From Patescibacteria group bacterium (lineage in GTDB: Bacteria; Patescibacteriota; Dojkabacteria; JAKAPS01), in contig JANWIC010000004.1 in NCBI GenBank assembly GCA_025450075.1, positions 1 to 47,894 of the forward strand: 47,894 nucleotides of DNA. The letters are read 5' to 3'. Below, piece after piece: positions 17,070-25,688 of the stretch. How positions within the stretch are numbered: the first letter of the stretch is position 1; each line of letters begins with the position of its first letter. A model generated the notes under the pieces. The model saw nothing but the letters and a program-made list of their open reading frames with translations, searched no databases and was not told where the DNA came from. Made by a program: the position numbers and the translations under genes.

Positions 17070-17627
17070 CTAACGAGCAAAGATGGCGTAGTAATGGTAA
17101 AAGTAAAATCCAATAGCGAGAATGAGAAGAGGAAGAACTATAACAAATTCAATAATCCCTCCAGTTTTAATCCGAAGTGCCTTGATTGGAGGAATTCCGA
17201 ATTTAAACCCGAAAGGAAAAAACAAAGGAATACCTTCTGTAGTCATCGCATCAAGAATAAAATGAGATGCAATACCAATTAAATATGCATACCAAATTAG
17301 TTGTAATTGAAGACCTGGAAGTTGTGGCAAAAGGAATAGTAATTTATGTGAAAGATAAGTAAATGCTGCAAAACCTAGTATTGAATGAGAGATATGCCTG
17401 TGTCCTCCTATAAATATCGGATTTATAATATGACCAATAAGAGATCCAGCAGGAATCTTTTTGTATATGATACTCGTTGGCTTATCAAGATCAGGTGTAA
17501 GAGCTCCAATTATGCTGACGAGTAAGCATGCAAGAGCAGTTGGAGAATTCGTATGAATGCCACCATATGCAGTATCAGTTGCAAGAAGTGCAACAACACC
17601 TCCTAATTCATGTGTTCTTCCAAGCAT
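17070..17627 (-). CDS. YdjM/DUF457-type membrane-bound metal-dependent hydrolase
   Basis: A 185-residue multi-pass membrane protein. The family pattern is complete: MLGRTHELGG at the start, ALTPDLDKP in the first loop, GGHRHISHS in the middle, and GIASHFILDAMTTEGIPLFFPF near the end. The His and Asp residues are thought to bind metal in this family (YdjM, described as a LexA-regulated membrane hydrolase). Its substrate is unknown, with a possible role in lipid or envelope metabolism. The start lies 25 bases inside the 3' end of trhO on the same strand, so the two are probably one transcript and coupled. Confidence 0.85.
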   Translation of the reverse strand: MLGRTHELGGVVALLATDTAYGGIHTNSPTALACLLVSIIGALTPDLDKPTSIIYKKIPAGSLIGHIINPIFIGGHRHISHSILGFAAFTYLSHKLLFLLPQLPGLQLQLIWYAYLIGIASHFILDAMTTEGIPLFFPFGFKFGIPPIKALRIKTGGIIEFVIVLPLLILAIGFYFYHYYAIFAR

Positions 17628-18517
17628 TGGGGCATATGATAACGTGATTTTTCTTTACATGCATCGCAGCACGCACTTTGATGAGATTGTTGACAAGCTT
17701 CGCATGAAACATATTGTTTGTTGCATGCAGCATTACAACAGTTAATATATCGATCTGTCGGAGTATGGCAATAATAGCAGGAAGATATGATTTTCCTCCT
17801 TTCTTCCGAGTTAATTTGTACAGCAACCCGTGAATCAAATACATAACATGATCCTTCATATCCTTCATCCGGATACTTATTCCCATAAGTTACAATTCCT
17901 CCATGCAATTGTGATACATCTTCAAAACCTTGTTGGATGAGATAAGCGCTTGCCTTTTCGCATCTAATACCACCGGTGCATACCGTAACAATTTTCTTCT
18001 TTTTCAAATGTTCAATGTCTTTAATCCCATCTGGAAGTTCACGGAAATTTTTTATCGGTAAAGGAATTGAATTTTTAAATTTACCAATATATGTTTCATA
18101 ATCATTTCGAACATCAACAATGTAATATTCTTCATCTGATTGCATAAGTGCGTACAAATCTTCAGGTTCAATATATTTCCCTCGCTTGACATTATCTCTT
18201 GTTATATCAAGAGCTGTCTTTAAAGAAACAATTTCTTCTCTTACTTTAATCTTTAACTTGGGAAAAACTTGTGATTCAGCCGAACTTTCTTTGAAAACGA
18301 TATCAAAAAAAAGCGGATGATTTTTCATGTAAGTTTTGTATGCCTGTATTGCATAAGGTGTTCCTGCTACTGTTCCATTTATTCCTTCATTTGCAATAAT
18401 TATCCTACCTTTAATTCCCAGTTTATCGCATAAGGCTCTGTGGGTTTTCACCTCACGAATAGGGTTTTGTATTTCTATATATTTGTAGTATAACAGCACA
18501 TTGTACATATAGTTCAT
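17603..18517 (-). CDS. trhO: tRNA uridine(34) hydroxylase TrhO (rhodanese-related)
   Basis: TrhO (YceA/YbfQ) adds a hydroxyl to uridine 34 of several tRNAs using molecular oxygen. The 304-residue protein has the N-terminal acylphosphatase-like domain with IIANEGINGTVAGT, then a rhodanese domain (about 120-215) with the active-site loop CTGGIRCEKAS (Cys near 180 and 186). A Cys-rich tail with several CxxC pairs (CYYCH, CCNAACNKQYVSCEAC) may bind zinc, as usual in this family. An ATTATA/TATAAT box lies 14 bases upstream of the ATG at 18517; the ATG at 18508 is an alternative start. It overlaps the ydjM-like gene by 25 bases. Confidence 0.92.
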   Translation of the reverse strand: MNYMYNVLLYYKYIEIQNPIREVKTHRALCDKLGIKGRIIIANEGINGTVAGTPYAIQAYKTYMKNHPLFFDIVFKESSAESQVFPKLKIKVREEIVSLKTALDITRDNVKRGKYIEPEDLYALMQSDEEYYIVDVRNDYETYIGKFKNSIPLPIKNFRELPDGIKDIEHLKKKKIVTVCTGGIRCEKASAYLIQQGFEDVSQLHGGIVTYGNKYPDEGYEGSCYVFDSRVAVQINSEERRKIISSCYYCHTPTDRYINCCNAACNKQYVSCEACQQSHQSACCDACKEKSRYHMPQCLEEHMN

Positions 18518-18551
18518 ACTTAATCCAGCTGATTATACTATACTTCGGGGA

Positions 18552-19205
18552 TTAGATGTAAGCCTCGTCACGAAGTTTATCTACATCTTTCACGACAATT
18601 CTGCGACCTTTGTACTTAATAATACCTTTTTTCTCTAACTTTTTAATCTCAAGACTTGTAGTTTCTCTTGCAATTCCAGCTGAGAATGAAATATGTTGAT
18701 GGGTAATCGGCATCTTTAGCATCACCTCATCTCCTTTTCTTACTCCAAGCAACTTTGAATAAACCCAAATAATGGATGCAACAGTTGTGTTTGCTTTACC
18801 GAGAATAATGTGCTGCATGCGATAAATAAGAGCACTTAACTGGATTAAAATTTGTTCAGTTATATGCATAAGGATGTCAACATCAGATTTTACAAATTGC
18901 CTAAAATCTTCTGCAGGTGCTTTATATACATCAACAGGTGTAATTGATTCAAACCAATATATATTTGGCGCATCTTTAATAACAAGAGTAAGCGGAAAAA
19001 TTTCTTTGGGAGTTAAAATGATAGCAGTCAGTTCTTTTCCTTCTGTTGAATAAATATGAAGACGAACATATCCTTTTTTAATGTAAAAAACATGGGAGGC
19101 ATTGTCATCATCGTCTCTTCTTAAAATCGTTTCCCCTTTTTTATATGTTATCAGTTTATATTTTTTGAAAAAGGATTCGATTTCAGCGGAAATTTTATCT
19201 CCCAT
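18552..19205 (-). CDS. Crp/Fnr family transcription regulator
   Basis: A 217-residue protein with an N-terminal cyclic-nucleotide-binding-like beta barrel (about 15-115; YKKGETILRRDDD, FYIKKGYVRL) and a C-terminal winged helix (about 145-215). The recognition region is THQHISFSAGIARETTSLEIKKLEKKG, where ARET matches the Crp-family helix. No N-terminal Cys cluster is present, so it is not an oxygen-sensing Fnr. The usual cAMP-binding residues are not clearly conserved, so its ligand is unknown. It is the only global-type regulator in the window and could control the nearby glycan or pyrimidine genes, but no clear Crp-type site was found. Confidence 0.88.
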   Translation of the reverse strand: MGDKISAEIESFFKKYKLITYKKGETILRRDDDDNASHVFYIKKGYVRLHIYSTEGKELTAIILTPKEIFPLTLVIKDAPNIYWFESITPVDVYKAPAEDFRQFVKSDVDILMHITEQILIQLSALIYRMQHIILGKANTTVASIIWVYSKLLGVRKGDEVMLKMPITHQHISFSAGIARETTSLEIKKLEKKGIIKYKGRRIVVKDVDKLRDEAYI

Positions 19206-19351
19206 ATAATAACAATAATAATGTAAGATATATCATAAACAATATATCATTCCTATGAGGCTGTGTTTGTAATGATTCTCACAGGTGGGGAGTGAATTAT
19301 ATTACTATTATAGCATATTTTAAGATACAATGGTGAAATGCTGTGTAGGTA

Positions 19352-19360
19352 TGATATAGT
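19352..19360 (+). promoter_or_regulatory. Extended -10 promoter for cytidine deaminase, leaderless spacing
   Basis: TGATATAGT is an extended -10 element. It ends 7 bases before the ATG at 19368, so the predicted transcript begins at the start codon. The bases between (AGGTGGT) also resemble a Shine-Dalgarno sequence, which could serve if transcription starts farther upstream. Confidence 0.5.
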
Positions 19361-19367
19361 AGGTGGT

Positions 19368-19814
19368 ATGAAACCGTCTCATGATGAAATCCTACAAGCG
19401 ATAGAAATTGCTAGAAAAGCCGGGGAAAATTCTTTCAATTTTATCTCCGGAAATTCCATTGGAGCATGTATTATTGCATCAGACGGGAAAATGTTTGGAG
19501 GATGTATTGTAGAAAATGATATATCAGGACTTGGGGTATGTGCTGAACGAAGTGCAATTTTCCATGCAGTTGTTGAAGGTTATTATACATTTAAAGCAAT
19601 TGTAGTCGCCAATCATGAAATGATATTTCCTTGCGGAGCCTGTCTGCAAAACCTTACTCTTTTTTCTCTCATTACCGATGAACCAATTTATGTCATATCT
19701 GCAACATTTGATGGAAATTATGAAATCCATGAATTAAGCGAATTGCTTCCAAAAGGTTACAAAACAAACCATAATCTGGATGCAATTAAAAGTTTTAAAA
19801 AGCATTCAACCTAA
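19368..19814 (+). CDS. cdd: Cytidine deaminase
   Basis: The ORF track starts at 19338, but the ATG at 19368 (MKPSHDEILQAIEIARKA) is the family-like start and sits just after a promoter. The zinc-binding motifs are CAERSAIFHA and PCGACLQNL, three Cys ligands with the catalytic Glu, as in tetrameric cytidine deaminases. It would convert cytidine or deoxycytidine to uridine or deoxyuridine in pyrimidine salvage. At 148 residues it is slightly longer than the family norm. Its stop overlaps the ATG of the next gene (TAATG), a P-loop nucleotide kinase, so the pair forms a small salvage operon. Confidence 0.88.
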   Translation: MKPSHDEILQAIEIARKAGENSFNFISGNSIGACIIASDGKMFGGCIVENDISGLGVCAERSAIFHAVVEGYYTFKAIVVANHEMIFPCGACLQNLTLFSLITDEPIYVISATFDGNYEIHELSELLPKGYKTNHNLDAIKSFKKHST

Positions 19815-20320
19815 TGCAAACTATCACCATTTCCGGAGATATTGGAACAGGTAAAACTACTCTAGCTCGTTGGCTTGCCTCATATATCAGGTGGGACTAT
19901 ATCAATGCTGCAGATATATATTTCCAGTTGCAAAAAAGTATCCAAGTTATTGCGACACTTAATAGGGAAGTTGATGAGAATATCCGCACTATGGCAAAAA
20001 CTGCTCATCATCTTATCATTGATGGCCATTACCAGGGATGGAATTTAAGAGAAATGGATTCTGTGTATAGGATTCTTGTAGTATGTGATCCGGAAATTCT
20101 GAATGCAAGAATTGCAATAAGATGTGGAAACGATAGCGAAAAGATCAAAAACGAAGAAGAAAGAAAATACAAATTATTTGCAGATTTCAAACAAACATAT
20201 GGGGATATCGATTATCTGAATGAATCTTACTATTCTCTCATTGTAATAAATGATGGTTCAGAAGTAAGTATGTATACAGAGGTATACAAAAAAGTTGAAA
20301 AGGATGTTTTATCTAAATGA
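19814..20320 (+). CDS. P-loop nucleotide kinase, cytidylate-kinase-like
   Basis: A 168-residue kinase with P-loop GDIGTGKTTLARWLA at about residues 8-22, a Walker-B-like strand HHLIIDGHYQGW near 75-86, and Arg-containing lid RIAIRCGNDSEKIKNEEERK. The small size and the GHY..GW segment fit the short archaeal/CPR type of CMP kinase, though dephospho-CoA or other nucleoside-monophosphate kinases remain possible. Coupling to a cytidine deaminase supports a role in (d)CMP metabolism. The 3' end overlaps the convergent gene at 20309 by 12 bases. Confidence 0.75.
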   Translation: MQTITISGDIGTGKTTLARWLASYIRWDYINAADIYFQLQKSIQVIATLNREVDENIRTMAKTAHHLIIDGHYQGWNLREMDSVYRILVVCDPEILNARIAIRCGNDSEKIKNEEERKYKLFADFKQTYGDIDYLNESYYSLIVINDGSEVSMYTEVYKKVEKDVLSK

Positions 20321-21238
20321 TGTTCCTGAAAGTCTAAATTTATTCCTTTCTCTTTCAACAATACCTACTCTGTCATGGCCCATTGTAACTGGATGATGAA
20401 TTGTCTGTTCAAGCCACAATTTTTGTCTCAACATTTCCATGATTCTTGCAGAATCTGGATCTTTCATTGCTGCTAATGTCCCTACAGTTGGAGCAGAAAA
20501 ATTTAAAGAAGTAAGTAGCGCTAATTTCATCCTACTTCGCCATTTTTTTGCATTTCTTTCATACGGTTGTAAAGAAGGCCTTATTCTGAAAATATTAAAA
20601 TAGATAAACTTAGCTAAAGTTCCTGATCCTGCAACAATATTAAGTGGATTTTCCAATTTTATAAAGAATTGGAATAAAGCTGGGCTATATATGGCTGAAT
20701 AATATAGAATAAATGGGGTTAATATAAATCCAGTAAAAATTGTTAATCCTAACGTATCGTATGCAATTGCCCGTAAAATTTCTTTGATCTTTGGGTCATT
20801 TGGAATATATCCTAATTGCATATATCGATCTTTTAAAATCTGTGCTAAATCATCAGGAGAATGTTGATCATTCCTTTGAGAATAAGAATTCAATAATTCA
20901 GTGTCACTACGAATGGCTCCTCTAAGTGTTTCTTGAGAAATGTTTCCATCTTTAATCAATTGGTCTAATAAACCTGCACGATAGGCTATCCTTACAACAG
21001 TTGCACGGAAATCATCCATATTTTCAGATGGAGTTTCGTATGTTTGTTCTAAAGTATATGCAAGAGTGGTAGCGATTGTACTATCAGGACGGGTTTGGAA
21101 CCATAAAGCGAATCTTTCTGGTGAAGTGATAATAGTATTCCTAAGTTCAATTAGTTTTTCAACTATAATACCCCTTTTTTCAGGATTCAATTCTGCCTCT
21201 TGGGAAACTAAATCTTCTACTGCTAAAGATCTACTCAT
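20309..21238 (-). CDS. Membrane protein of unknown function
   Basis: A 309-residue protein, not recognised. Residues 1-150 are soluble, acidic and helix-rich. Two or three hydrophobic stretches follow (about 165-190 TIFTGFILTPFILYYSAIY, then about 235-260), and a basic C-terminal tail with many Arg. The topology suggests an inner-membrane protein with a cytosolic N-terminal domain. An extended -10 (TGGTATAAT) lies about 22 bases upstream of its ATG. It follows the exported protein at 21291 by 52 bases on the same strand and may be expressed with it. Confidence 0.55.
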   Translation of the reverse strand: MSRSLAVEDLVSQEAELNPEKRGIIVEKLIELRNTIITSPERFALWFQTRPDSTIATTLAYTLEQTYETPSENMDDFRATVVRIAYRAGLLDQLIKDGNISQETLRGAIRSDTELLNSYSQRNDQHSPDDLAQILKDRYMQLGYIPNDPKIKEILRAIAYDTLGLTIFTGFILTPFILYYSAIYSPALFQFFIKLENPLNIVAGSGTLAKFIYFNIFRIRPSLQPYERNAKKWRSRMKLALLTSLNFSAPTVGTLAAMKDPDSARIMEMLRQKLWLEQTIHHPVTMGHDRVGIVERERNKFRLSGTSFR

Positions 21239-21290
21239 ATTATGAAAGTAAAAGAACTATATTATACCATATCTTTCTCATCAATATGCA

Positions 21291-22958
21291 TTACAGATGA
21301 CTAAAAATTGTTTGCCAGAACGATACAATAAGCTTAAAAAGCCGGACAAAGATATTGTCTGATTGTCTCGTTGGGGATGGTGAGGGTGTGACTTGTGTGA
21401 ACATGGATGGAGTTGGATTTGTATGGGAAAAAGTCGGAGAAACTGAAGTTATATGTCCAGCTGGTAATGTTGTTGTCGTCGGATTTGAGTGCCATGTAAC
21501 GACCGGAGGTGTAACAGTCGGATAGGTTCGATTTGTTGATGTCACAGCCGGGTTTGTTGGAGTTGCAGTTATCTGATGGGTGGGCATAGATGTTGGAGAC
21601 ATGGTAGGATTTTGGGTTGGCGTTGGTGTAGAAGTTATTACAGTTCCTAGCGATACTGCACCTTGTGCATAATAAATGCCTAGTTGTTGATCAAAAAATC
21701 CTCCATCATCATCTGCAGATAGTGATGTTCCAGAATTTCCATTAATTGCTGGAGGGTTTGTAATACCATCTTTTGCAGCATCACAATTACAAGTTGTTCC
21801 ATCTGCACCTCTTCCAAAAAGTATTGCAACTACTCCTGATTGAATATATGAAGCAATATTTTGCCGAGACGGATCGTCAAGAAAATACTCAACATGGGTA
21901 TCTTGGAAGTGATCCCATGTATTATTCTCAGCGAGCATTTTTGTGTTTCCGTATGGGGCCTGCCATAAAACAATACGCTTTTGGGTAATTTGAGAGAAAG
22001 TAGAATAGAACAAGGAGAATCGGGCATAATCTGCAGGAGCGAAGTACGTATTTGGGTCTCCATTGATTACCTGTTTAAAACCAGCATCTCTATCTGTTTG
22101 GTCAGTAAAAACAATATCGAAATTTGCCTGTAGAGATTGATAAAATGCTGCTGCTTGATCAGCAAGTGATACAACAGTTTGGTCAGACGGCTTGGAATGA
22201 ATGATATCATTCCCGGTTCCCCATACACTCATATGGTATGCAAGAACAACATTTGGGGCATAAAGGTCGCGCAAATGAACAATTGCCTGTGCAAAACCTG
22301 CAGCATTATTTGCATATCCTGATACATCACTCATCCCTGAGGATGAGACTGCAGCAGCAACAGTACTTGCATTATTTCCGCTTGTCTTTTGTTCAATATA
22401 TCCCCATAAGTCAGGTTCAATATGTACAACGACCATTGCAGGTTTAAAAGCTCCTGCTTTTTGGAATAGCACCTTTAAGTCGGTATAATATGCATTCATG
22501 GTTGAAGGATTTGCCAGGTTTGCATAATCTCCTCCCGGTTCTCCCTGTGAGCTTCCTGGGTTTGATGCAAGCATCATATAGTAGGAAAAGACTGGAATGA
22601 GATTATTCTTTTGAGCATCTTGGATATAGTAGGTGGGAAAGTCGGCATTTGCATCCCAATTTTCCCAGTTATACCCTGTATTTACACCGCCAGTTAAATA
22701 TTGATAAATGAAAGAGAAATTGTTAATTGCTTTCATTGGACCAGCAGATCCGAGTCCACCTGATTGACCAATTTCAAATGTATGTGGCCATTGAGAAGGA
22801 AGTGGTGGCTGGAGTGTACTTGCTTTTGTTGTGAGAGGATGATATGTATCAATTCCTGAATTAAACACATAAACCAGGGCAATGAGGGTAGAGGTCAGTA
22901 ATACAAGAAGCACTAATGCAAGTTGGTATTTTTTATGTATAATTGCAGGCAGTCGCAT
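21291..22958 (-). CDS. Exported protein with putative TIM-barrel glycosidase-like domain, unknown family
   Basis: A 555-residue protein with one N-terminal membrane segment (LALVLLVLLTSTLIALVYVF). Residues about 58-430 form a single domain that looks like a (beta/alpha)8 hydrolase: FSYYMMLASNP, VVVHIEPDLWGYIEQ (a possible catalytic Glu/Asp pair), VVLAYHMSVWGTG, RIVLWQAPYGNTKM, VAILFGRGADGTTC. No named glycoside hydrolase family is recognised with confidence. About 95 residues of Thr/Pro-rich repeats follow (PTPTQNPTMSPT), then a hydrophobic C-terminal end (LFKLIVSFWQTIF) that may act as a second anchor. It has its own near-perfect promoter and may act on the same envelope glycan. Confidence 0.7.
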   Translation of the reverse strand: MRLPAIIHKKYQLALVLLVLLTSTLIALVYVFNSGIDTYHPLTTKASTLQPPLPSQWPHTFEIGQSGGLGSAGPMKAINNFSFIYQYLTGGVNTGYNWENWDANADFPTYYIQDAQKNNLIPVFSYYMMLASNPGSSQGEPGGDYANLANPSTMNAYYTDLKVLFQKAGAFKPAMVVVHIEPDLWGYIEQKTSGNNASTVAAAVSSSGMSDVSGYANNAAGFAQAIVHLRDLYAPNVVLAYHMSVWGTGNDIIHSKPSDQTVVSLADQAAAFYQSLQANFDIVFTDQTDRDAGFKQVINGDPNTYFAPADYARFSLFYSTFSQITQKRIVLWQAPYGNTKMLAENNTWDHFQDTHVEYFLDDPSRQNIASYIQSGVVAILFGRGADGTTCNCDAAKDGITNPPAINGNSGTSLSADDDGGFFDQQLGIYYAQGAVSLGTVITSTPTPTQNPTMSPTSMPTHQITATPTNPAVTSTNRTYPTVTPPVVTWHSNPTTTTLPAGHITSVSPTFSHTNPTPSMFTQVTPSPSPTRQSDNIFVRLFKLIVSFWQTIFSHL

Positions 22959-22964
22959 AGTTAA

Positions 22965-22993
22965 ACTATATCGGCATTTCCTATCAATGTCAA
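22965..22993 (-). promoter_or_regulatory. Near-consensus sigma70 promoter with leaderless start
   Basis: On the minus strand the sequence is TTGACA, 17 bases, TATAGT, 6 bases, ATG (22958). The -35 is perfect, the -10 differs from consensus at one base, and the spacing is ideal. Transcription would start on the ATG itself. The promoter sits just after the stop codon of the 768-residue gene. Confidence 0.8.
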
Positions 22994-22994
22994 T

Positions 22995-25301
22995 TTATGG
23001 AGTAGGCCGTGCCATTCTTCCAAGATGCCTTCTTCTTTCCAACGGTAAAAATGCCATTTGCCAATTTTGCGCTTTATATATGACTGTTTGTGGAAGCTTT
23101 GAGATAGTAATTGAAGTGATAGTTTTGGTGGTAATTTCTGGTTGTGAAATGGGTACAGATTGATCAACATTTCCTTGCCCTACTTGTGTTGCAAATACGG
23201 TTGCATGGGAACCATTTATCTGTGCCACTTCAGCATATGTGGCGCGAAGGCTTTCATGTTGATCAACAAATATATTCCATAAAGGACTAGATCTTGTGAT
23301 AATTGCATTCCCGTCTGCATTTACCGGAACTGCATACGTATGCAAGTTTCCATTTTTATCAGCATAGCTTAAAAGGACAGATATCTGATGACTTTGCACT
23401 AATTCCGGTACATTGTATGAAGTATGACCGATAAACGAACCATTTTGTGACATATGAAGTGACCATACAACAGTATTTTGGTCCTGTGATGTGTAATCAA
23501 GTCCTAATTCATTCATATCAGGAGTTTGTGAGTTATTCGTGACCCACGTACGAGATGCAATTGCTGTTTCATGTATATTTTGCTGGGAAAGGTACTCATT
23601 TGTTGGAATAGAAAAATTCTTTGTGGTCATAATGGTATGGGATATTTCTTTACTGGATCCTGTATATCCTAGCTCATGAAGCTGTGTGATAGCATGAGGA
23701 TCAACTGTATTCCCAATGATTGCATGAGGAATGACATGTGTCCCAACCTGCAGATCATATGTCGAATTTCCTATCTGGATAACATGTACATCTTGAGGAG
23801 CTGTAATATGAAACCCGTTAGTAAGGGTGAAGGTTCTTGACGTATTTGATATCGGTTGTGTTTCTGTTTTAGGATGCGAAATGGGTATAGGCTGAAAATC
23901 CCGATGGAAGAGTTCGCTCAACCCAAATTGTACGCCCTCTCCAAGGATTATGCCGCTTACGGCTGCAAATAAAGCAACTTTCCCTGGATTTTTTCGAAGA
24001 GACATGGTCCTATATAATATTTTTTCGCATCTTGCAATATCTAAGTGCAGAAATTGGATATATTCTGCCTTTTTAGTTTGTATCTCTGCAATAACTTGAT
24101 CAATATATGGGTTCCCCTCTCTTTTATATGAATTTAGAAGGTCTTCTATCTGAGATGTATGCATATCAAGTTCTAGTCTTTCTCGTGCAATATTCTCAAA
24201 TGATGAAAACTTTATAAGGTCAATATGTTGTTCATCACTGACTTCCTGATAGGCAAGATAGCGTGCATATTCTGAAGCATCTGCAAGCGAAAATGTATTT
24301 GCTAAGTTTGCTCCTATTATGAGGTTAAACTTCTTTTGCAGGAGAAATGTAAGTGTCTTATTTGCATCTAACATATTTGGTGTCATTACATCCATCTGAA
24401 CTCTACCCATATCATGCGGGTCAAATGTGTGACTAATTGCAGATCTTCTGACATGTTGAACCCATTCTCGCTGTATTGCATATTTTTCCCGAAGTGCGGC
24501 AAGACCTGCAGATACGCTTCCTACTCCCAGTAATCCAAGAAGAGAGAAAGCACTTCCTGTAAGTATTTTCTTTGCAGCAAATACTGATACAGCAAACACA
24601 AGGGGATGGGTCAGGATGTCAAATTTACTTTCCCGAATTGTCCGTACCAATTTATCTAACGGACTTCCTTCATATATTGTCCTTTGTCCTTCAACAATTG
24701 CTGCTGCTTTAATCCGAAGTTGTGGCGTATAGTTCAGACCTGGTGGATGTTCGGCACGCATTGCTTCAACAACACTCCATGCATTATTCACCGTAATTAT
24801 TTTTCTTCTGGATGAGGGTGAGAGTTCAAGCAAGATTCCTCTCATTCTTCTTTCAAATTCATCTCGATCCTGTAATCCTCTATTTTGTAAAAATTCCTGC
24901 ATTAGTTGCTGAATATTAGTTAAAACAGATTGTTGTATAATAATTTCTGATTCTCCAACCGTTCGATGTAAATGTGAAAATTCTACACGCTTGAGAATAG
25001 CATCATTTGCTGCTTCCTTTTGAAGTTCATTCATTCCGGAAAATTCGTAAAAATCATTCATTTTCACCATCATATTTAAAATTTTCCTTTTTTCATTCTG
25101 AAGAAGATAGGTTTCGGTAAAACTTCTGGATAATCTCCGAATCACGGATGAGCGCATTGCTTCGTCATGGGAGAATGCTGCAATTGTTTCTGCCTGTTCT
25201 GTTGGGTTTATAAGGGCAATTTCAATAGCATATGGAACCGGATTATTATTTCTTGTAATTACAAAAGGTCTATTATCTTGTATCGGTCCAGATGTTGTCA
25301 T
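22995..25301 (-). CDS. Large membrane-anchored protein of unknown function
   Basis: A 768-residue protein that is not recognised. Residues 1-230 look cytosolic and helical. A hydrophobic region lies near 240-275 (LVFAVSVFAAKKILTG...), a second soluble helical region at 280-450 has heptad-like stretches, and another membrane segment lies near 455-478 (VALFAAVSGIILGEGVQFG). The last 290 residues are beta-rich, Thr/Ser/Asn-rich and look extracellular, with the sequence changing style after the segment. It begins 2 bases after the stop of the DUF5663-like gene and is probably in the same transcript. The layout suggests a protein linking cytosol and cell surface; no enzyme motif is seen. Confidence 0.6.
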   Translation of the reverse strand: MTTSGPIQDNRPFVITRNNNPVPYAIEIALINPTEQAETIAAFSHDEAMRSSVIRRLSRSFTETYLLQNEKRKILNMMVKMNDFYEFSGMNELQKEAANDAILKRVEFSHLHRTVGESEIIIQQSVLTNIQQLMQEFLQNRGLQDRDEFERRMRGILLELSPSSRRKIITVNNAWSVVEAMRAEHPPGLNYTPQLRIKAAAIVEGQRTIYEGSPLDKLVRTIRESKFDILTHPLVFAVSVFAAKKILTGSAFSLLGLLGVGSVSAGLAALREKYAIQREWVQHVRRSAISHTFDPHDMGRVQMDVMTPNMLDANKTLTFLLQKKFNLIIGANLANTFSLADASEYARYLAYQEVSDEQHIDLIKFSSFENIARERLELDMHTSQIEDLLNSYKREGNPYIDQVIAEIQTKKAEYIQFLHLDIARCEKILYRTMSLRKNPGKVALFAAVSGIILGEGVQFGLSELFHRDFQPIPISHPKTETQPISNTSRTFTLTNGFHITAPQDVHVIQIGNSTYDLQVGTHVIPHAIIGNTVDPHAITQLHELGYTGSSKEISHTIMTTKNFSIPTNEYLSQQNIHETAIASRTWVTNNSQTPDMNELGLDYTSQDQNTVVWSLHMSQNGSFIGHTSYNVPELVQSHQISVLLSYADKNGNLHTYAVPVNADGNAIITRSSPLWNIFVDQHESLRATYAEVAQINGSHATVFATQVGQGNVDQSVPISQPEITTKTITSITISKLPQTVIYKAQNWQMAFLPLERRRHLGRMARPTP

Positions 25302-25303
25302 AG

Positions 25304-25630
25304 TTACTCTAACTGATCTTGTAGATAAATATCTTTAAAATCTAATAAGGCTTGTCGAACCGCGTCATGAAAATCCGGAATATGTAATTTATAGAAGTGC
25401 TCAATTTGCTTTTCAGTTGGTGAGCTATCCAATAGGATTGAAAATTCTTGGAGTTTTGAAATTGGGATTTGTTCTATTATTCTCATGTTTAAATATTCCA
25501 TGAGTTTATCAATAATTTCATTTACTGTTTGGTCAAGGACTCGCACATCGTAAAGTTCGATCCCTTTTTCAGCGATAAGAGACAGTGCAAATATTTCCAG
25601 ATAATTTGTTCCATGTTCTTCACCATTCAT
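25304..25630 (-). CDS. DUF5663-like small protein
   Basis: The ORF track starts at a TTG (25651); the ATG at 25630 (MNGEEHGTNYLEIF) is preferred, giving 108 residues. The pattern ISKLQEFSILLDSSPTEKQIEHFYKLHIPDFHDAV...L.DF resembles DUF5663, a small helical domain I associate with CPR bacteria. Its function is unknown. A TATACT box ends 10 bases before the ATG. It is probably the first gene of a unit with the 768-residue protein, 2 bases apart. Confidence 0.65.
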   Translation of the reverse strand: MNGEEHGTNYLEIFALSLIAEKGIELYDVRVLDQTVNEIIDKLMEYLNMRIIEQIPISKLQEFSILLDSSPTEKQIEHFYKLHIPDFHDAVRQALLDFKDIYLQDQLE

Positions 25631-25688
25631 AAGTATGGCTAGTATAGCCAAAATGAATGGAAAAAGATGTCATTTTTATGACAAGAGG

